Positions 46,851 through 60,120 are shown, counted from the stretch's first letter. The stretch is DNA of 64,000 nt from Dictyophora rubrovolvata (GCA_029959195.1 CP114124.1:248001-312000), one strand, 5' to 3'. Numbers and translations: made by a program. Notes: generated from the letters alone by a model not told the origin.

Positions 46851-48774
46851 AATATTGCTTGATTGACCAGACACCCTTAGAATACGAGCTTCTTGTGCCA
46901 AAATTCTCTGGACACCGTGCCAATGTTCAGGTTGACCGCGTACACTCAGGCTCCATTGGTCCGTCATAGTATCTTTCAGAGTCATCCGGCCATGGCTTTG
47001 AGTTTGTTTCTCACCAAAAATTCTCAGGCTGTCGACGACGTGCTTCGAATAGGAGGAGGAGCGCATAGCCGCAATATTTTGGATATCCTGATCCAATCAA
47101 CTGGCAGGCACCTCGCGGCCAGTTTATACCCACTTGGAATTAAAATTTCCCATTTACTATTATCACGCTCTTGCACTTTGACCATAAAAGAAAGGCGATA
47201 AATGACCGAAAACCCCTTGCTATCTATTTAAAAATAAACGCATTGTTGCCCAAACTAGGCTTTTCTGACCAGTTCCCTTTGTATGACCAAAGTCCTAAGC
47301 TCCAATCGCTCAGTTATATTTATCTTTGTCCAAAGTGAGTCGGATTCCGCATTGGACAGGAATTCACCGGCAATTACCGCAATTTGGCGTCCGCTGTGTT
47401 TTCTGCTTCGTACATGTCCAACGCGACGCGTACACTTATGACTCGCCGTTAATTCCTTTGTCCCTGCTCTTGCTCTGTCCTTTTAAGCTCCCCTCCTTAT
47501 ACGGTATCGCGTTGTTTGCCGATGATCATCGATGGGGGCGATAAAATATCTCAAAATAATCTTTTTCGCAAAATCCCGGGCTGTCTAAGAGAACGTGCCA
47601 GTGCACACGCACACAGTCTATAAAAACTATTTTTTTGAAGAGGCCATCCAATGACCCTGAAGAACTACGACTGTCGGACGGCTATCAAACCAAGTCCTTT
47701 CGATTTCAGAAGCAATCCTACTGACTTTATTTTGTCCAAAAATCAGTCTCCTGGTAGTTGTTAAAACATTGCTCGTCCCGAAGATCCGGGTGAACCCAAT
47801 TGCCTACTACGGCTATCATGAATGGAAGATGACTACGGTAGTGCGTTCCATTCTTCAATTCTTAATTAAGAAAGCAGCTCTTTAATTGTTTCCCCAAAGG
47901 CCATAGGACACTACTACATACGCGACAATCTTCTCCGGAAAAACAACCGTGCCTATTCCTTTCATACTCGACGGCAATAGGCGTAAAGAAGCGAATCGCG
48001 TGCACCCTTAATTTGATTGTCCAGTTTAATCAATCGTGTTCAAAAACCACTTGAGACCCAACTACAAAACAACGAGGAACCCTTTCAGCACCCGCACCTG
48101 TGCTATCGTCACTAAGGAACGACCTGAGTCTTAGACAATTACATCGCGTCCTTCCATACTATTATAAACAAACTCGTCGGACAGATTTATTACTCGTGAC
48201 ATTGCTTCTACAGTCCTTCAAAAGTGCACTCGGTCAATTCTGACATTCCCGTAGGACTTGTGGTCTTTTTTTTTGTCTTCTTTCTTCTTTTAATTCAACA
48301 ATTACGGCTTTGAAACTTAAGCGCGTTCTTTTTTTTTTTTTGTTTCTCGCCGGCATCAGGACCTGAATGGACTGGACTGGACTGGGCTACCCAAGTTTCT
48401 TTTTTTTGTTCAACCCAAATGCGACCCTTGATCAAGTGAGTGTTTTTTTTGGACAAGAAAAAAAAAGAAATTCAACGACGCATCACCCGGATTTAGGCCA
48501 ATAACCCCCTTTTATTGATTATAATCCTCAACCGAAAATTTATCGATTTACTCTTTGCGTCACACCTCAAGGCCTCACCCGCATGCTTCCATGGAACGCG
48601 CCGCACTATACTTTTTTTTTATTGGACAAAACACGCAGGTCGGTTACAATTCATTCGGCAAATGGAAAAATCCGTTTACATAGAGAGAGAAAAAAGAAAT
48701 AAACAGATGCCATAAGACACGAAATTTCAAATAAAACGCCTTTCTTTTCTTCAAACCGTTCCTCTGGACTGCCC
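46851..48774. other. Intergenic region; no gene seen
   Basis: About 1.9 kb with many T runs at 48270-48480. Short frames only. It should contain the 3' end of the F-box-like gene and the promoter of the BCS1-like gene. Confidence 0.45.
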
Positions 48775-50890
48775 ATGGCTGCTTTCTTGTCCCTCGCGGA
48801 TTGCCCTGCATCTTATGTATCGTCCACTGACTCGCAACCAACTTATATAGCCGAAAGCGAAAGCGGCACCAAGTCAGCGGACTCTTCAAGAACTGTACCC
48901 GAATTGTTGAATGCCACTTCGATATATTCTTTTACTTATCTTCTTACTCGTCATATGGCTTCGATTATTATTTCCGCCCTTGGCAAGAATCAAGAGATTC
49001 TCAAGCTACTATTCATCAGCGGCTCCATCGGTCTCTTCAGACAACTCTGCCACTCTCTATGGCAGCGATTCATGAGCTTCTTCTTTCTAACGGCGCATAT
49101 TCATCATCCGGATGAAGCATACAGTGCGTTGTTTATGCTCCGACTCTCTTTCTGTGGCGTTGCCACCCTAACACGTAGTTTTGCAGGTTGGATGATGGTC
49201 TGGCTTTCTCAACAAAACAATTTAACCTGTTCGTCCTTGTGTTTTTTTGTTTTTTTGTTTTTTTTTTTTTGAACTCTGGTGGCAAACGCTTATTTTAATT
49301 TTATCACAGTGAACACCCGCGAGGTTCAAATTTGTACTGGCAATTGGGGCCTAGCATATCATAAAAACGTCGCGATCCTAGTGTCGAGTCCGACAACGAC
49401 AACGACAACGTCGACAATACACGCCAGTTCTCGCAATTCAATCCTTCACAAGACTCGACTGTTATCTTACCTTCCGGCCTTCGGTAAATCGCCGTAGCCA
49501 CGTGATACTTTTTACATACATAAAATTGATTATTTTTTTTTCTTGTTACATTTTGACAGGCGTTAAACAATGGATGAAGTACCGGGGTACTTGGATGTCC
49601 GTTTATCGAACGAAAGAACTTGGAACGAGTCAGGGCGGCAATCGTGGCTTTCAGTATGAAACATTAGTCGTCAGGTAGTTTCTTCGAGTTCATGTTCTAT
49701 AGAAACGATTATTGACGGATGATTGTAAGCCTGCTCACACGTGATTGGCGCATCCTCCAGGTGCTCTTACAAGAAGCGAGCGATTGCTACAAAAGAAACG
49801 AAGAAAACCTAGTTTGTGTTTACGGTATCAACAAGTACGCATCACATTATAATTCCTATCACAAACTGAATTTCCAATACCAAGAGATAATTTTTCATGG
49901 ACAAGAATTTCCGAAAAGGCGAAACGACCACTAAGCACGATAATACTCCCTGCTGAGGTCCGTTTCATAGGTTTGTTCTTTTGGGACTGATTATGTACAT
50001 TTTTGAACTAGACTAAAACCGCACTGTTGAACGATTTAAAGGCTTTTTTGTCAAGTGAAAAATGGTATGTTGAAAAGGGAATACCGTATCGACGCGGCTA
50101 TCTCCTGGTTCGTTACTCTTCGTGCTTCTCTTCTTGATTAAATACTTCTAAACTATGACAGCACGGTGTACCTGGATCTGGAAAATCGAGTTTAATTCAC
50201 AGCATAGCGGGAGAACTCAATCTAAGCGTCTACATGGTATCACTGTCTGTAAAGGATTTAGATGATAGCACGCTTTGTAGAATAATCAATCAAGTCCCTG
50301 TACGATCTGCCATCGTATTCGAGGACCTTGATGTTCTATCACCACATCGAACATCAAACAGCTTGGACGACAAAGAGACAACAACAGCAAGCTTAAGACA
50401 GCCTCTTAAACCTGGATCACTCACTCTTAGCGGGCTTCTCAATGCTCTGGACGGTCTCTCGGCCCAGGAAGGTCGCATTATCTTCGCCACATCGAATAAA
50501 TATGACGATCTAGACCTAGCTTTACGCAGACCTGGCCGTTTGGATCGTCACTTTGAATTCAGTAATGCCACCAAGCAACAAACAAAGGAGTTTTTCTTGA
50601 ACTTTTACGGGCATCTTATCGGTATCACACCATCGGCGATGGAGGCTCTGCTTCAGCTTCAGAAGGACGACAAATCGGAGGACGACGCCGCAGGCACTAC
50701 CACGGACAAGTGCGAGTTTGCCGGTGGTATGAGCGCTGACGAGCTTGAAGACCTGGGCGTGGAGTTTTCCGAATGTATACCCGACGGAATGTTTTCGATG
50801 GCATTGATACAAGAGTATCTCGTTCAGTATAAATATCAACCCCGGGGTGCTGTATCTGGAGTTGGTAAATGGGTAAAGGAAGAAACATAG
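48775..50890 (+). CDS. BCS1-like AAA ATPase
   Basis: BCS1 is a mitochondrial inner-membrane AAA translocase that inserts the Rieske protein into complex III; filamentous basidiomycetes carry many divergent paralogues of unknown role. Nine or so exons join from ATG 48775 to TAG 50890. There is a hydrophobic segment early (LKLLFISGSIGLFRQL). A BCS1 N-terminal domain follows (WMKYRGTWMSVYRTKELG, then LLTRDWRILQVLLQEASDCY). The AAA domain has EKGIPYRRGYLLHG, Walker A GVPGSGKSS, Walker B AIVFEDLDVL, sensor 1 GRIIFATSNKYDDLD and the arginine finger RRPGRLDRHFEF. The protein ends VGKWVKEET. Key ATPase residues are present. Two introns use GTTCGT donors (49229 and 50108). Divergence from canonical BCS1 suggests a paralogue and not the complex III chaperone itself. 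Confidence 0.9.
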
Positions 50891-51305
50891 AGATCAACGG
50901 TCTTCGGAGGTTGCCTTTGGATCACCACAAGTCCGGGAAAGAGACTTTAGCTATTATTATTCTAGTCTCACGCAGAGTTATTGTCAACATATATGTTCAT
51001 TGATCTATATATAACATAATTTACTTATTTACAAATCTTCAACGAGAATGTGAATTGAATCCAAGCGGACTTGGAAAACATCTACGATTCATTGACTAGT
51101 CCGTATGCCATTATTGCGTGAATGCGTGATACATCAATAAATTATCCAATAAGTGCGTGTCTAAATACTACATCAAATCCGTTGCGTCGTGAAAATAAAA
51201 CCGAATTCTTCATGAAACAACGATCAATCGTACATTTTCGTTAGATTGAAAAGTGATTGTGGGAACGACGTTCATTTTCGTGATGCTGAGAGAGAGAAGA
51301 AAAAA
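50891..51305. other. Intergenic region between convergent genes
   Basis: AT-rich 3' flank shared by the BCS1-like and transporter genes. No gene is seen. Confidence 0.5.
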
Positions 51306-53992
51306 TTATGCGATAGCCTCTGATGTATCAACCTTGTTCTTTAATTGTCGATCTCGAATGAGCAAAGCGCTGAGCGATGCTAGTCCACCCGCTGGTACGC
51401 CCAAAATGAAGATATACCGCAGTGAAAGCTGATGAAATAAAAATTAGTAACTTTCAAAGAGAAACAGATGAAACGACATACAACATATGCGTGGATGACC
51501 TGCGTCCGTTGATCTATGGGTAATGTCCACACAGCAGTGATAGATTGAAGGACAAGTTCGAATGGAGCATCAGGTGCCAGTTCCTTCAAATATTGTCCAA
51601 GCTAAGAGGGGGGAGTGTGAGTTTTTTTGTCTCCTTTCGGGCTAGCTTCGTAAGAGTTTCACCTTATTTGTAAACAGTGCACTGCCCATTCCAAGACCAA
51701 CCATGCGTCCCAAGAATCCGATAAACGCGATCAGTGATGTCGCGTATCTAGTGTCGATTAGATTATCGGCATATTCGGCTGATTTTTGCGATTTACAGTT
51801 AGTTCAGTATGATTTATATAATAAAATTATTAAATCTTTATGTACCTTGACCCGCCACAGTTGGGAGCTGAATTGTGGCACCGAGGCTAATGGCCCAAAG
51901 GATTTGATAGCCAGCCAACCTGGCTTCAGAAGTATGCTCGTTAATTGTGAACTCTAATCCACTATAAATAATGATGTCAATAAACTTTGACGTGGTTGTT
52001 TTGTCTTCTTCGACTACCAAACTTACGCGGCTATGGCTCCCAATAGAGGAACTAAAACCAGTAAATGCCAGTATCTTCCGATTTTTCCTACAAGAACGCC
52101 TGATAGGACGGCTAAAAGAGAAGTGACGAGCGAGAGGGGCAATATATCGACACCCGATTTGGCCGGACTGACGCCTATATGAAAAATTAAAACCACTAAG
52201 GAGGCATGAAAATAGTGTCGACTCGCCTTTCACTGCTTGATACCATGTTGCCAGGTAGACATTGCTCACCCTATAAGAGTAATCAGTTCCCAGCTACACC
52301 CTCACGAATTCAAGAAAATAACTAACATCAAGCTCAGCCAAATGAAAAAATTGGCTAGACATGAACCAATGATACTCCTGTTTTTCAAAAGACGAATGGG
52401 GAGGATGGCTTCTGTCTTACGATGCCACGACCACAGGACGAATAAGACTGCTAGGACGGCCGAAACGACAAAGAACTAGGAAAAAAAGAGGGAGAGAGAA
52501 GCGAATGAATACTACAACCCCGAAAAATCAAATGAAAGCAAATTACGGAAATAATGATAGCGCTGTCCCAGGGGTGCGTGTTGCCACCTTCCACCAAGGC
52601 ATAAAGGAACATGACTGTGGCACCAATAACCAGGATTGCGCCTATCAAGGTTCAGTCAAAAAATAAATAGATCGAATATAAGCCCTCAAAAGAAAAAGAA
52701 AAACATACCGCCAAAATCGACGCCGAATAATACTCTCCATCCCTGACGGTTTGCTGGTCTCGGTGGTGCAGGATAGTTTGGAAGGAAGAAAAATACTACA
52801 ACCTATATCCGCATGTCAGTATCCCAAAAGTTTTGACGGTCATTTTCATGATGTATAATACGTACTGCAGCAATTCCACCAACTGTGATGGAGAGAAGCT
52901 AAATTAGTTATCCGAAAGATTTTTTTGGTAGGATGCTTACTAGGAAGGTTCTAGATAGCGGTTATTAATAGTGAAAAAACTTCAAGTAAAGATTACCCAC
53001 AATATAGAAACACCACCTCCATGTAGAAGCTTGGGTCAATGCGCCTCCGACTAGTGGACCTAGAAATAGCCAAAGTCAGTGAATCTTGGGATATTTGAGG
53101 AGGTCACAAAGCATACCGATGACTGATGAGAGACCAAATACTGCCCCAGCCATACCAAGAAGTCTAGGACGTTTTTCAATTGGTGCGATCTTTGAACGGG
53201 TCTTAATTAAGCACGGGATTTGAAATAGATATGTATACCCCGCTTACCTGTGCAACGGCGGTAAACGTCACGACATAAAGACCCGCTGCACCGATTCCAG
53301 CAACTCCGCGCCCGAAAAGAAGAAAGTTTATCTACCGTAGAAAAGATGTAATAAGCATCGATGGGCGTGTGGTAAAAGAAAAGACTACAAACATTGAAGG
53401 CAATGCCACAAAGTAGACTCCCCAATTCAAAAATGAAAATGCAGACTAATACGAATTGCTTCAATGGGACCAAGTTTAGTATTTGACCAAAGATCTAGGG
53501 GGTATCAGTGAGTGAGTGAAACAAGTTTTCTTTCTGAAAAAGGCTTACAATCATGAAGCACGCCATCGTGAGAAAGTAGGCATTCGGAATCCATGATATC
53601 TAGAAATAGAAAATCGAATTTGTGTCTCGAATAAAATAGTCATGCAAATCCTTACGTCGGATAGAGCGTCGAACTGACTGACGATATGTGGAATAGCGGT
53701 TGCTAAGCAAAAAAAAGTCATTAAAAGAGGTAAGATGTTTGCAAAAAGCAAGAAACTTACTCAAGATGAGTTGGTCTAGGGCTGGTAGGAACAGGGATAA
53801 CAGAAAACCAGTCATAACAACAGCTAATGCCCACCCCTCGAGGTATTGGTTCTCGGGCACAGTGGCACCCGACAGGGACTTCTCCTCGCTGACAGAGTCT
53901 ATCGTCTTTTCGACCGTATCGAGCGTAGTGACCTTTGTCTCTGCATCATCTGCGACAACGGTCGTACCGGAGGAACGTTCTGAAAAACCCAT
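51306..53992 (-). CDS. MFS transporter, DHA2 (14-helix drug:H+ antiporter) family
   Basis: More than a dozen short exons run from ATG 53992 (MGFSERSSGTTVVADDAE) to TAA 51306. After a cytosolic N-tail of about 50 residues come membrane spans beginning WALAVVMTGFLLSLFLPALD. DHA2 signatures are LDQLILATAIPHIVSQFDAL, SWIPNAYFLTMACFMI, FGRGVAGIGAAGLYVV, RPRLLGMAGAVFGLSSVIGP, motif C GPLVGGALTQ and TWRWCFYI. Later parts are VEGGNTHPWDSAIIIS and, at the end, YIFILGVPAGGLASLSALLI. In DHA2 proteins these features go with export of toxins or drugs across the plasma membrane by proton exchange. LDQLIL replaces the more usual LDxTI in helix 1. No neighbouring biosynthetic genes were seen, so the substrate cannot be guessed. 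Confidence 0.9.
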
Positions 53993-56900
53993 TGCGAACT
54001 AGGAGTAGAAGCACTAAGGAGTTTGAGCTTGAGTGCGGTCTGAGCCTGAGAGAGCCAGAGAAGACTAGCTTTAGCTTGTTTCTAGGTCCCAGACATGCCC
54101 ATCTTATATATGCAAGATTTAAGGGATTGATGCAAGTTAGGGCGCTGTATTCCGACATGTAGAGTTTGTAAATAAACCACGGCCTGATACTATCTATCAC
54201 GGGAGTTCTTGTCGCGCTAGGGAAAATCTTCCGAACCACCCGTGGTTTCCGGGTTGCTTAAGTAATTCATCGAACCTTGACGGCAGCAAGTTCACTGCCC
54301 TTGCTGAGTCTTCACCCGTTATATGGCTAAGCCATTCTGAGTGATTCAACTCAGTACATCCCTTTCAAAATCTGACGATATTTCTCTGAAAAGGACGAAA
54401 AAATGAAGGTCGCGACGCAATTGCGACGTGCGACATGGACGGGAGTAATACTGTCAGCAGCCCTTTCAAGTCGGAGTTTAGGGCTTACGTCATTTGTCTG
54501 GCTTCTGCCGCGGCTTCCGTGCTGACTACGCCTCGTAGAGTCCTGAAATCTTTACACACAACGTGATTGATAAATTTATCATAATCGTGCCTTCGTGGTC
54601 GCAATTGAGTATTGACTCCGCATCTAATCTATATTAACGGTCGAGAGTTCCATTTGGTTACCCCGAAACCCGGCGCCACACCCACTGCCACTGGTTCCGT
54701 CAGGTCAACAGTCGACTCATTTTTCCCGCGTTTACCATCTTCCACACGTCCATCATTTCGTGCTTTGTTAATCGCATCGTTATGATTTGAAGTGTCCCAG
54801 TCATTCACTGAATTTGAACGGGCACATTCCACACCGCATCCATAATCAAGTGTTGAAGCTACATCGTATTACGTGTTAAAAATCTCGTCTGAGGTATCAT
54901 GGAAGGTCCCTTGAAATCTGTGGCACTAAGAAGCTGCCATCGAACGTTCTTGGATGGCCCCGTCAACCATGGATTATTGACTCAACTCACAAGTGCTTCG
55001 TAGCGCTTGACCATTCAGGATAAACATCTATCCTGCATGCCTCGTTCTGTGCCGAAGGATGCCACGAACCGATGCTACATAGTCAGAATAATTATCTACC
55101 AATAGCATGCGCGCTATATATCATCAGAGATGTGCCTTTACTTCGCAAGTAAAAACACTGGGCTGATTCCGAAAAGCCCACTCTTGTATGAGCTGGTTCG
55201 ACGTTCGACGAAGGTGTGTACAACTTAAAATACCTTTTTTACCCATCATACTGACAAGCTAAAAAGTTCAGCGTTTAAGGGCAAGCTGTATTGAATTTTA
55301 AAGTGTATTATCCATCCTGTAATTCGCTTTGCTAATTTTTTACAAGATAAACTGAAGCAATCATAGTCGTATATATCGTCATCTTTGTTCCGGGTACAAG
55401 GCGCAGCTCACAGAACTTCTTTTTTTCAAAATCAATTAACTATATTAGGTCTGAACCTGAGTCCCTATACAATCAGTGTAGGACGCATTGCAATGTGGAG
55501 TATTTATCAATGATACGGAAAAGAAGAATGAGCTGGTGGGAAGGCTAGAGAATTTACCCTTGATAAGATTCAATACCATCAGGTTCATATTTGACTCAAA
55601 GGACTACTAACCTTTTTATTCCCAAGCACAAACTAGCCTCCAAAAACGTTTGAGTGAATTCGGACACTCAGGCATAATTGACGGTCCGTCACATAACGGC
55701 CCATACCTGCTTCAGGGGTGCCCTTATACAGGACATGGTCTGAACGTACACTAGTACTATTCTAATAGACCAAGACGAAATAGAGAACATTACTCCGAGA
55801 CTTGTCGGGAATAATATTTTCAGCGATTATCAAGACACTAATTATAATGGATCGTCTAAAGTTATCTCAGTCTTTCGGTCAGATGAATATGTAGGAATTA
55901 TTGCGACATTACGAGTCTGAATGTCTTAAGGGCAGATTTCTCAAAGATGTCGCTGTGCTATGCAATTATGGCGAAGCGGAGTAATTCCTGTAGGAAGGGG
56001 GGGGTTAGTGTGGATCGCTATGACAATCGGGTCAGCCTTATTCTAATCTATGTCTTGACTATGTTACAAGTCAGCCCAATTTCCAAGTTGGCAGTTCTGT
56101 GTATGCGATATTTGTTTGGTGACGTCGTTCGGCGTGGCATCCCCCGGAACACCCCCAATGATCAGATAGTTGATGGCTGGGTTTCCCGAATTCCCATCAC
56201 TTCAAAATGATGCACAAGAATGTAAGATGAAAGTGAATCCATGCCGTCAATAATCACAAGGATGTTATCTTTTCACACATTACGCTTTTTCCAGCGCGCA
56301 AGCCAAGATTACACGTTGGATTCTAACATATATTTTCGAACGTGGATCCATTTTTGACGAAGAGATCGGCCAGAGAAGCAACGCCACATGGCCTCGAACA
56401 AGTTGTTTGCCAGATATGATTGGCAGGGTCGCGACATCGCCATGCAGTACACCAACTACGAGTCTCTAGCACGTGAAATGGCTAGGTCTTCCTTTTTTCT
56501 TGATCGCTCTTCCTTATCACTCATTGAGCTTCTCGCCAAGTTCAGGGTGGAAGACGACATGGTCCCAAAACCTATTACTAATACCCCAAGCGCTGCTCTC
56601 ATTAGCATTGCCCCTACATTTTTATGTTGTCCCGCATTAGCACATGTTAGTTCTAAAGTTCTGAACGCATGGACTTAAATGGTTAGAGAGTGCGATCTTG
56701 TCATGTAGCTGCCAGACGTGCGGTGGAAGAAGAGTATGGTCGAGCCTGGAAGATCTACTGTCGGCGGCATAATTTACAGAATGATCACTCTGCATAAATA
56801 CCATGTATGCACTTATATTAATGGGTCTGTCTCGCAAAAGGCCGTGAAGAACAAAAATAAATATCTATTTCTAGGCTAAAATCTATAAATCTTCAACACC

Positions 56901-58274
56901 TAATCTTATAGTCTCTAAGTTTCCCATCCGCAAGTTCCCTAAGTCCCTAATCCTGAAACCCTAAATAATCCCTACAACGGCCCCATTTTTGTACCTTTCA
57001 CAATCGGAAATAGGTTTAAGCGGAATCCATCTGACAGATTTAGAGTTGATATTATGTTACATATTGCACATGTTTTGTGGATTATGACTCTAGCCTACGC
57101 TGCAACTGTCAACATCCACCCTACATTCACCTTCCTCCGTGTGTGCCAGGCATATTTCCTACATTCCATATACATACATCTTAGCAGGGTCGCGGAGCAG
57201 GCGTCCTTGAATATTATCCGGAACGGTCTCCCCGTAACCTTCCTTATCAGTACCGCTGAATGTTCCCATCTTTTCTCCCTGCATATACACATACATAGTA
57301 TGTACATGTTTGCTGGAGATTGCATCCCAAACGAAGCATGCATCATGATGTAATGACCTATTCTGATATATAAAAATCATGAATGAGTGGTATATACCAA
57401 GTTCTCAACAAGACTCAGGGCGGAGCTGACGGAATCAGGCTTCAGGCTTTCAGGCTGTGCATAATTCAGGTTGTCATTGAAGAACCATTCATCCTTCTAG
57501 TAACCAAAATGCCAAAATACCAATACTAGCCTGAATAGCTGAGCCAGGAATGTTCCTTTCCAGTGGCAGGCACTTACTACTAAACAAAGTAATCTCCAAT
57601 ATACACAATTATGTTGCCAGGTTCCAACTGGAGCGCGTCTGTGCTGTTGATACAGTGACAAGCGTTGAATATGCTCGTATGACGCCGTTCAGGCATGTCA
57701 TCAATTCACCTGACTCAGATTCATCGGACTAAGCTATCGAGAAGTCACTTCATGCCCTTTTGCTATTATATGATGGAGGCCGTAATTTGAGATTACCTTT
57801 GAATCGTCGGTCGAAATCCTTCGCTCAGTGGACAGTGGACACCTATCATCGAGTCATGATTTGTTGATATTTCGAACCCTTATGCCATGGCACTGCACAG
57901 GACTGGCAAGCCTATAACAGCCGAATAACCTTACGACATTTCCGCCTCAGACCCCTGAAGGGTCATGGTTGTCGGAGAGAGTGTGGATGGTCAGTCTTTG
58001 TTGGCACTTTTACTTCGGGCTCGAATTCCAGGATTCAGTTTCGACGTTTGAAGAGACACGATCTCTTATTACAGGGTGCAGTCTTCGTGTACATAGTTAC
58101 TTGCAATCTACTATGACACGAGGAAACACTCCAGCCACCGAATCAAAAGATAAAAATTGGCACCATCGGATGAGTCTGACTCCGAGCCGGATTCTCAGAA
58201 TTTCAAGCACACATCTCAGTGGCTGAAATTGCTGTTAATGATTTTGTCTTCAATTGAATTTTTACCCTTCACCA
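53993..58274. other. Gene-poor region, about 4.3 kb
   Basis: No intact gene is supported. Coding-like short frames occur at 54832-54629 (minus), 55947-56210 and 56388-56678 (plus; FARYDWQGRDIAMQYTNYES) and 57550-57732 (plus, ending SPDSDSSD), without a recognised family. They may be decayed genes next to the broken dipeptidase. Confidence 0.4.
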
Positions 58275-59120
58275 CTACAGATCCGACCTTTTATCATATA
58301 AATCATACGCAGCTACCGCATCTTCCCTCTGTATCTCTTTCTCGGAGACACGTTCGACGCCTTCCCATACGCGCATGAGATTTCCGCCTGCCACTCCTGC
58401 TAATTCTCGTCCCGACCAACCCTTTTTGGGAATTCGGAAAATTGTTATGAAAGAGATGGGATATGGGGGAAAAAGAGAGAAAAGAATTCATGCACCAGCC
58501 TAGGGTATTTCGAGACGTCTTTCCAGTCCAATTGTAACAGTTGTCTATGCCGTCGAAATTAGTTCCTATGCCGACGCTGTCAACTTGGTTAAAAAAGCAC
58601 ACAAGGCTAGATTAACTGATGAACTGCTCCCGTCCAGCTACCTTTCCTATGTGGTCCACATGATCCGCTATAGCGGCCCGTCGCATTTCCATCTGCTGCA
58701 ACAAATATTGGAGAAACGTTAACCTATTCGTGATCTTAGTCACTTTAATCGCAAAAAAGCCGTAACAAACTGTAACAACACCGTCTTGTTTTCCCTTCCC
58801 AGTACCAATCGTCTTTAAGATATGATCTGGTACATTCCTCGAAACATTTCACACAGTTCGGGCAGATGAATGGCTTCACATTACTGGAGCCTGGACCCTG
58901 CTCAGCTGAATTGCTTGGATGGCTGTCTCGTCTGATGTATGCGAGAGATCTACTAACATGCCTCATCTCTTTGATGAGGGTGCAACCAAAATGACTAATG
59001 TGGGAGGAATGAATATGTAGGAGAACTTTGGTTTTTTCCCCTTTCACCCAAGTCCTTTATACCTCGGTTCGGGCGCGTTATCAAAAGCCTTAATTAGTTC
59101 CCGGTTAAGAGGATCTTGAG
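58275..59120 (-). pseudogene. Decayed membrane dipeptidase (peptidase M19)
   Basis: M19 enzymes are zinc dipeptidases of the renal dipeptidase type. In order on the minus strand are GHFGCTLIKEM, GMLVDLSHTSDETAIQAIQL, SR..QAPVM, SHSSARTV, NVSRNVPDHILKTIGTGKGK, AIADHVDHIGKVAGREQ, DSVGIGTNFDGI and a C-terminal AGGNLMRVWEGVERVSEKEI..YDLYDKRSDL ending in TAG at 58275-58277. These match the family closely, but the frame is broken: bases are missing between KEM and GML; in-frame TGA codons follow PVM and RTV; an extra A disrupts the GLEDVSKYP segment (gives GLERRL); and the middle near 58450 is scrambled. An intron near 59033-58980 still looks intact. The N-terminal third is missing or unrecognisable. 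It is a dead gene, probably of moderate age because long stretches remain readable. Confidence 0.85.
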
Positions 59121-60120
59121 GCTTAGTTGAGCGTCGCCGTATGGACTTTGTCGACCCACGACACCCAGTCAACTTGCGACCAATCCATCTGATACGACGT
59201 TTGTGTCTCTTCTTGATCAGGTTTCAAAACAAGATCTACATTAAGTCACCCAACATGTCTACCAGACTACCTGGCGTGTCTTGGATTTACCTGCTATTTT
59301 GTGTTCTGTGATAGGTTTTTATCATTTCCGCGACGGGTTTTCACCCGATTCAAGTTATCAGGACAGAGCCACAGAGCATCGAGGACGGCCGCTCCACCCC
59401 AGGGCCAACGAGTTTCCCTTTGTTCGGAAATGAGGTACCCACAGAAACTTGTGCTTCAGTGCTCGATTCTATGTGCAATTATCCAACAGACGTCTTTTTT
59501 TAAAAAAAAAACAACATTGTGGTCGTTTCTCTGCCACAAGCAATTAATTACTGCTGTCGCTTTTCAATGAAAGAAGTCTCACCGAAAAAACCTGTCTGTT
59601 GACGGAGATGATTCACAATCCCCTTAGGCGGCAGGTCCTGAAGCGTTGTATTTGACCCCTTAATCGAAACATCTTTTATTAAGAATATGGATCAGCAGAT
59701 GGTGGTTGCTTCGTTACAAACGTGGCTTCATTATGTAATTTACCGACTCGGACTTATGAAACGAACTGATCCGGTAGATTCCAGGTTGGTGCAACTATTA
59801 TGTTGGGCCATTGAACGTGGGTTAGAACTAGTGGCGTCTCACTCGACGGGGGACAACGGTTTTGAGTTAAATTGTCATTCCAGTTGAAACATTTCTAATG
59901 GAAATCTTCCTTGAAGGCAAGGTTGAGATCCAACACATCAAATCAGTCGCGCAGTTCTTTGTCTGAACTCCATCTCTGGTCGACCATATTCTGATGTTTT
60001 CAATTGCCGGATTGATGGGTGACGGAAACGAATTTCATGATGAGTATTGATACTAATTACGTATCGATATATTGCAGTACACATGTATGATGTGGGTCAA
60101 CCTTTTTGTGCGCGAATTTG
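59121..60120. other. Intergenic region with short coding-like frames
   Basis: A plus-strand stretch at about 59311-59503 reads openly (IRTEPQSIEDGRSTPGPTSF, then PLFGNEVPTETCASVLDSMC), and another at 59687-59887 starts MDQQMVVASLQTWLHYVIYR. Neither has a known domain or a clear splice partner. Confidence 0.35.

Noticed and set aside
46557-47096. 179-codon open frame on the minus strand
   Set aside because: It lies antisense to the spliced F-box-like gene's 3' exons, has no domain, and is most simply a chance frame.
51306-53992. Transporter as part of a secondary-metabolite cluster
   Set aside because: No polyketide, peptide synthetase, terpene or P450 gene is recognised on either side.
56880-56960. 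CCCTAA-like stretches resembling fungal telomere repeat
   Set aside because: The units are irregular, separated by other sequence and only a few in number, so they are not a telomere or a clear interstitial tract.
58745-58930. In-frame TGA codons in the dipeptidase as selenocysteine or recoding
   Set aside because: They sit at ordinary positions of the family, other frameshifts are present, and no recoding element is apparent; decay is the simpler reading.
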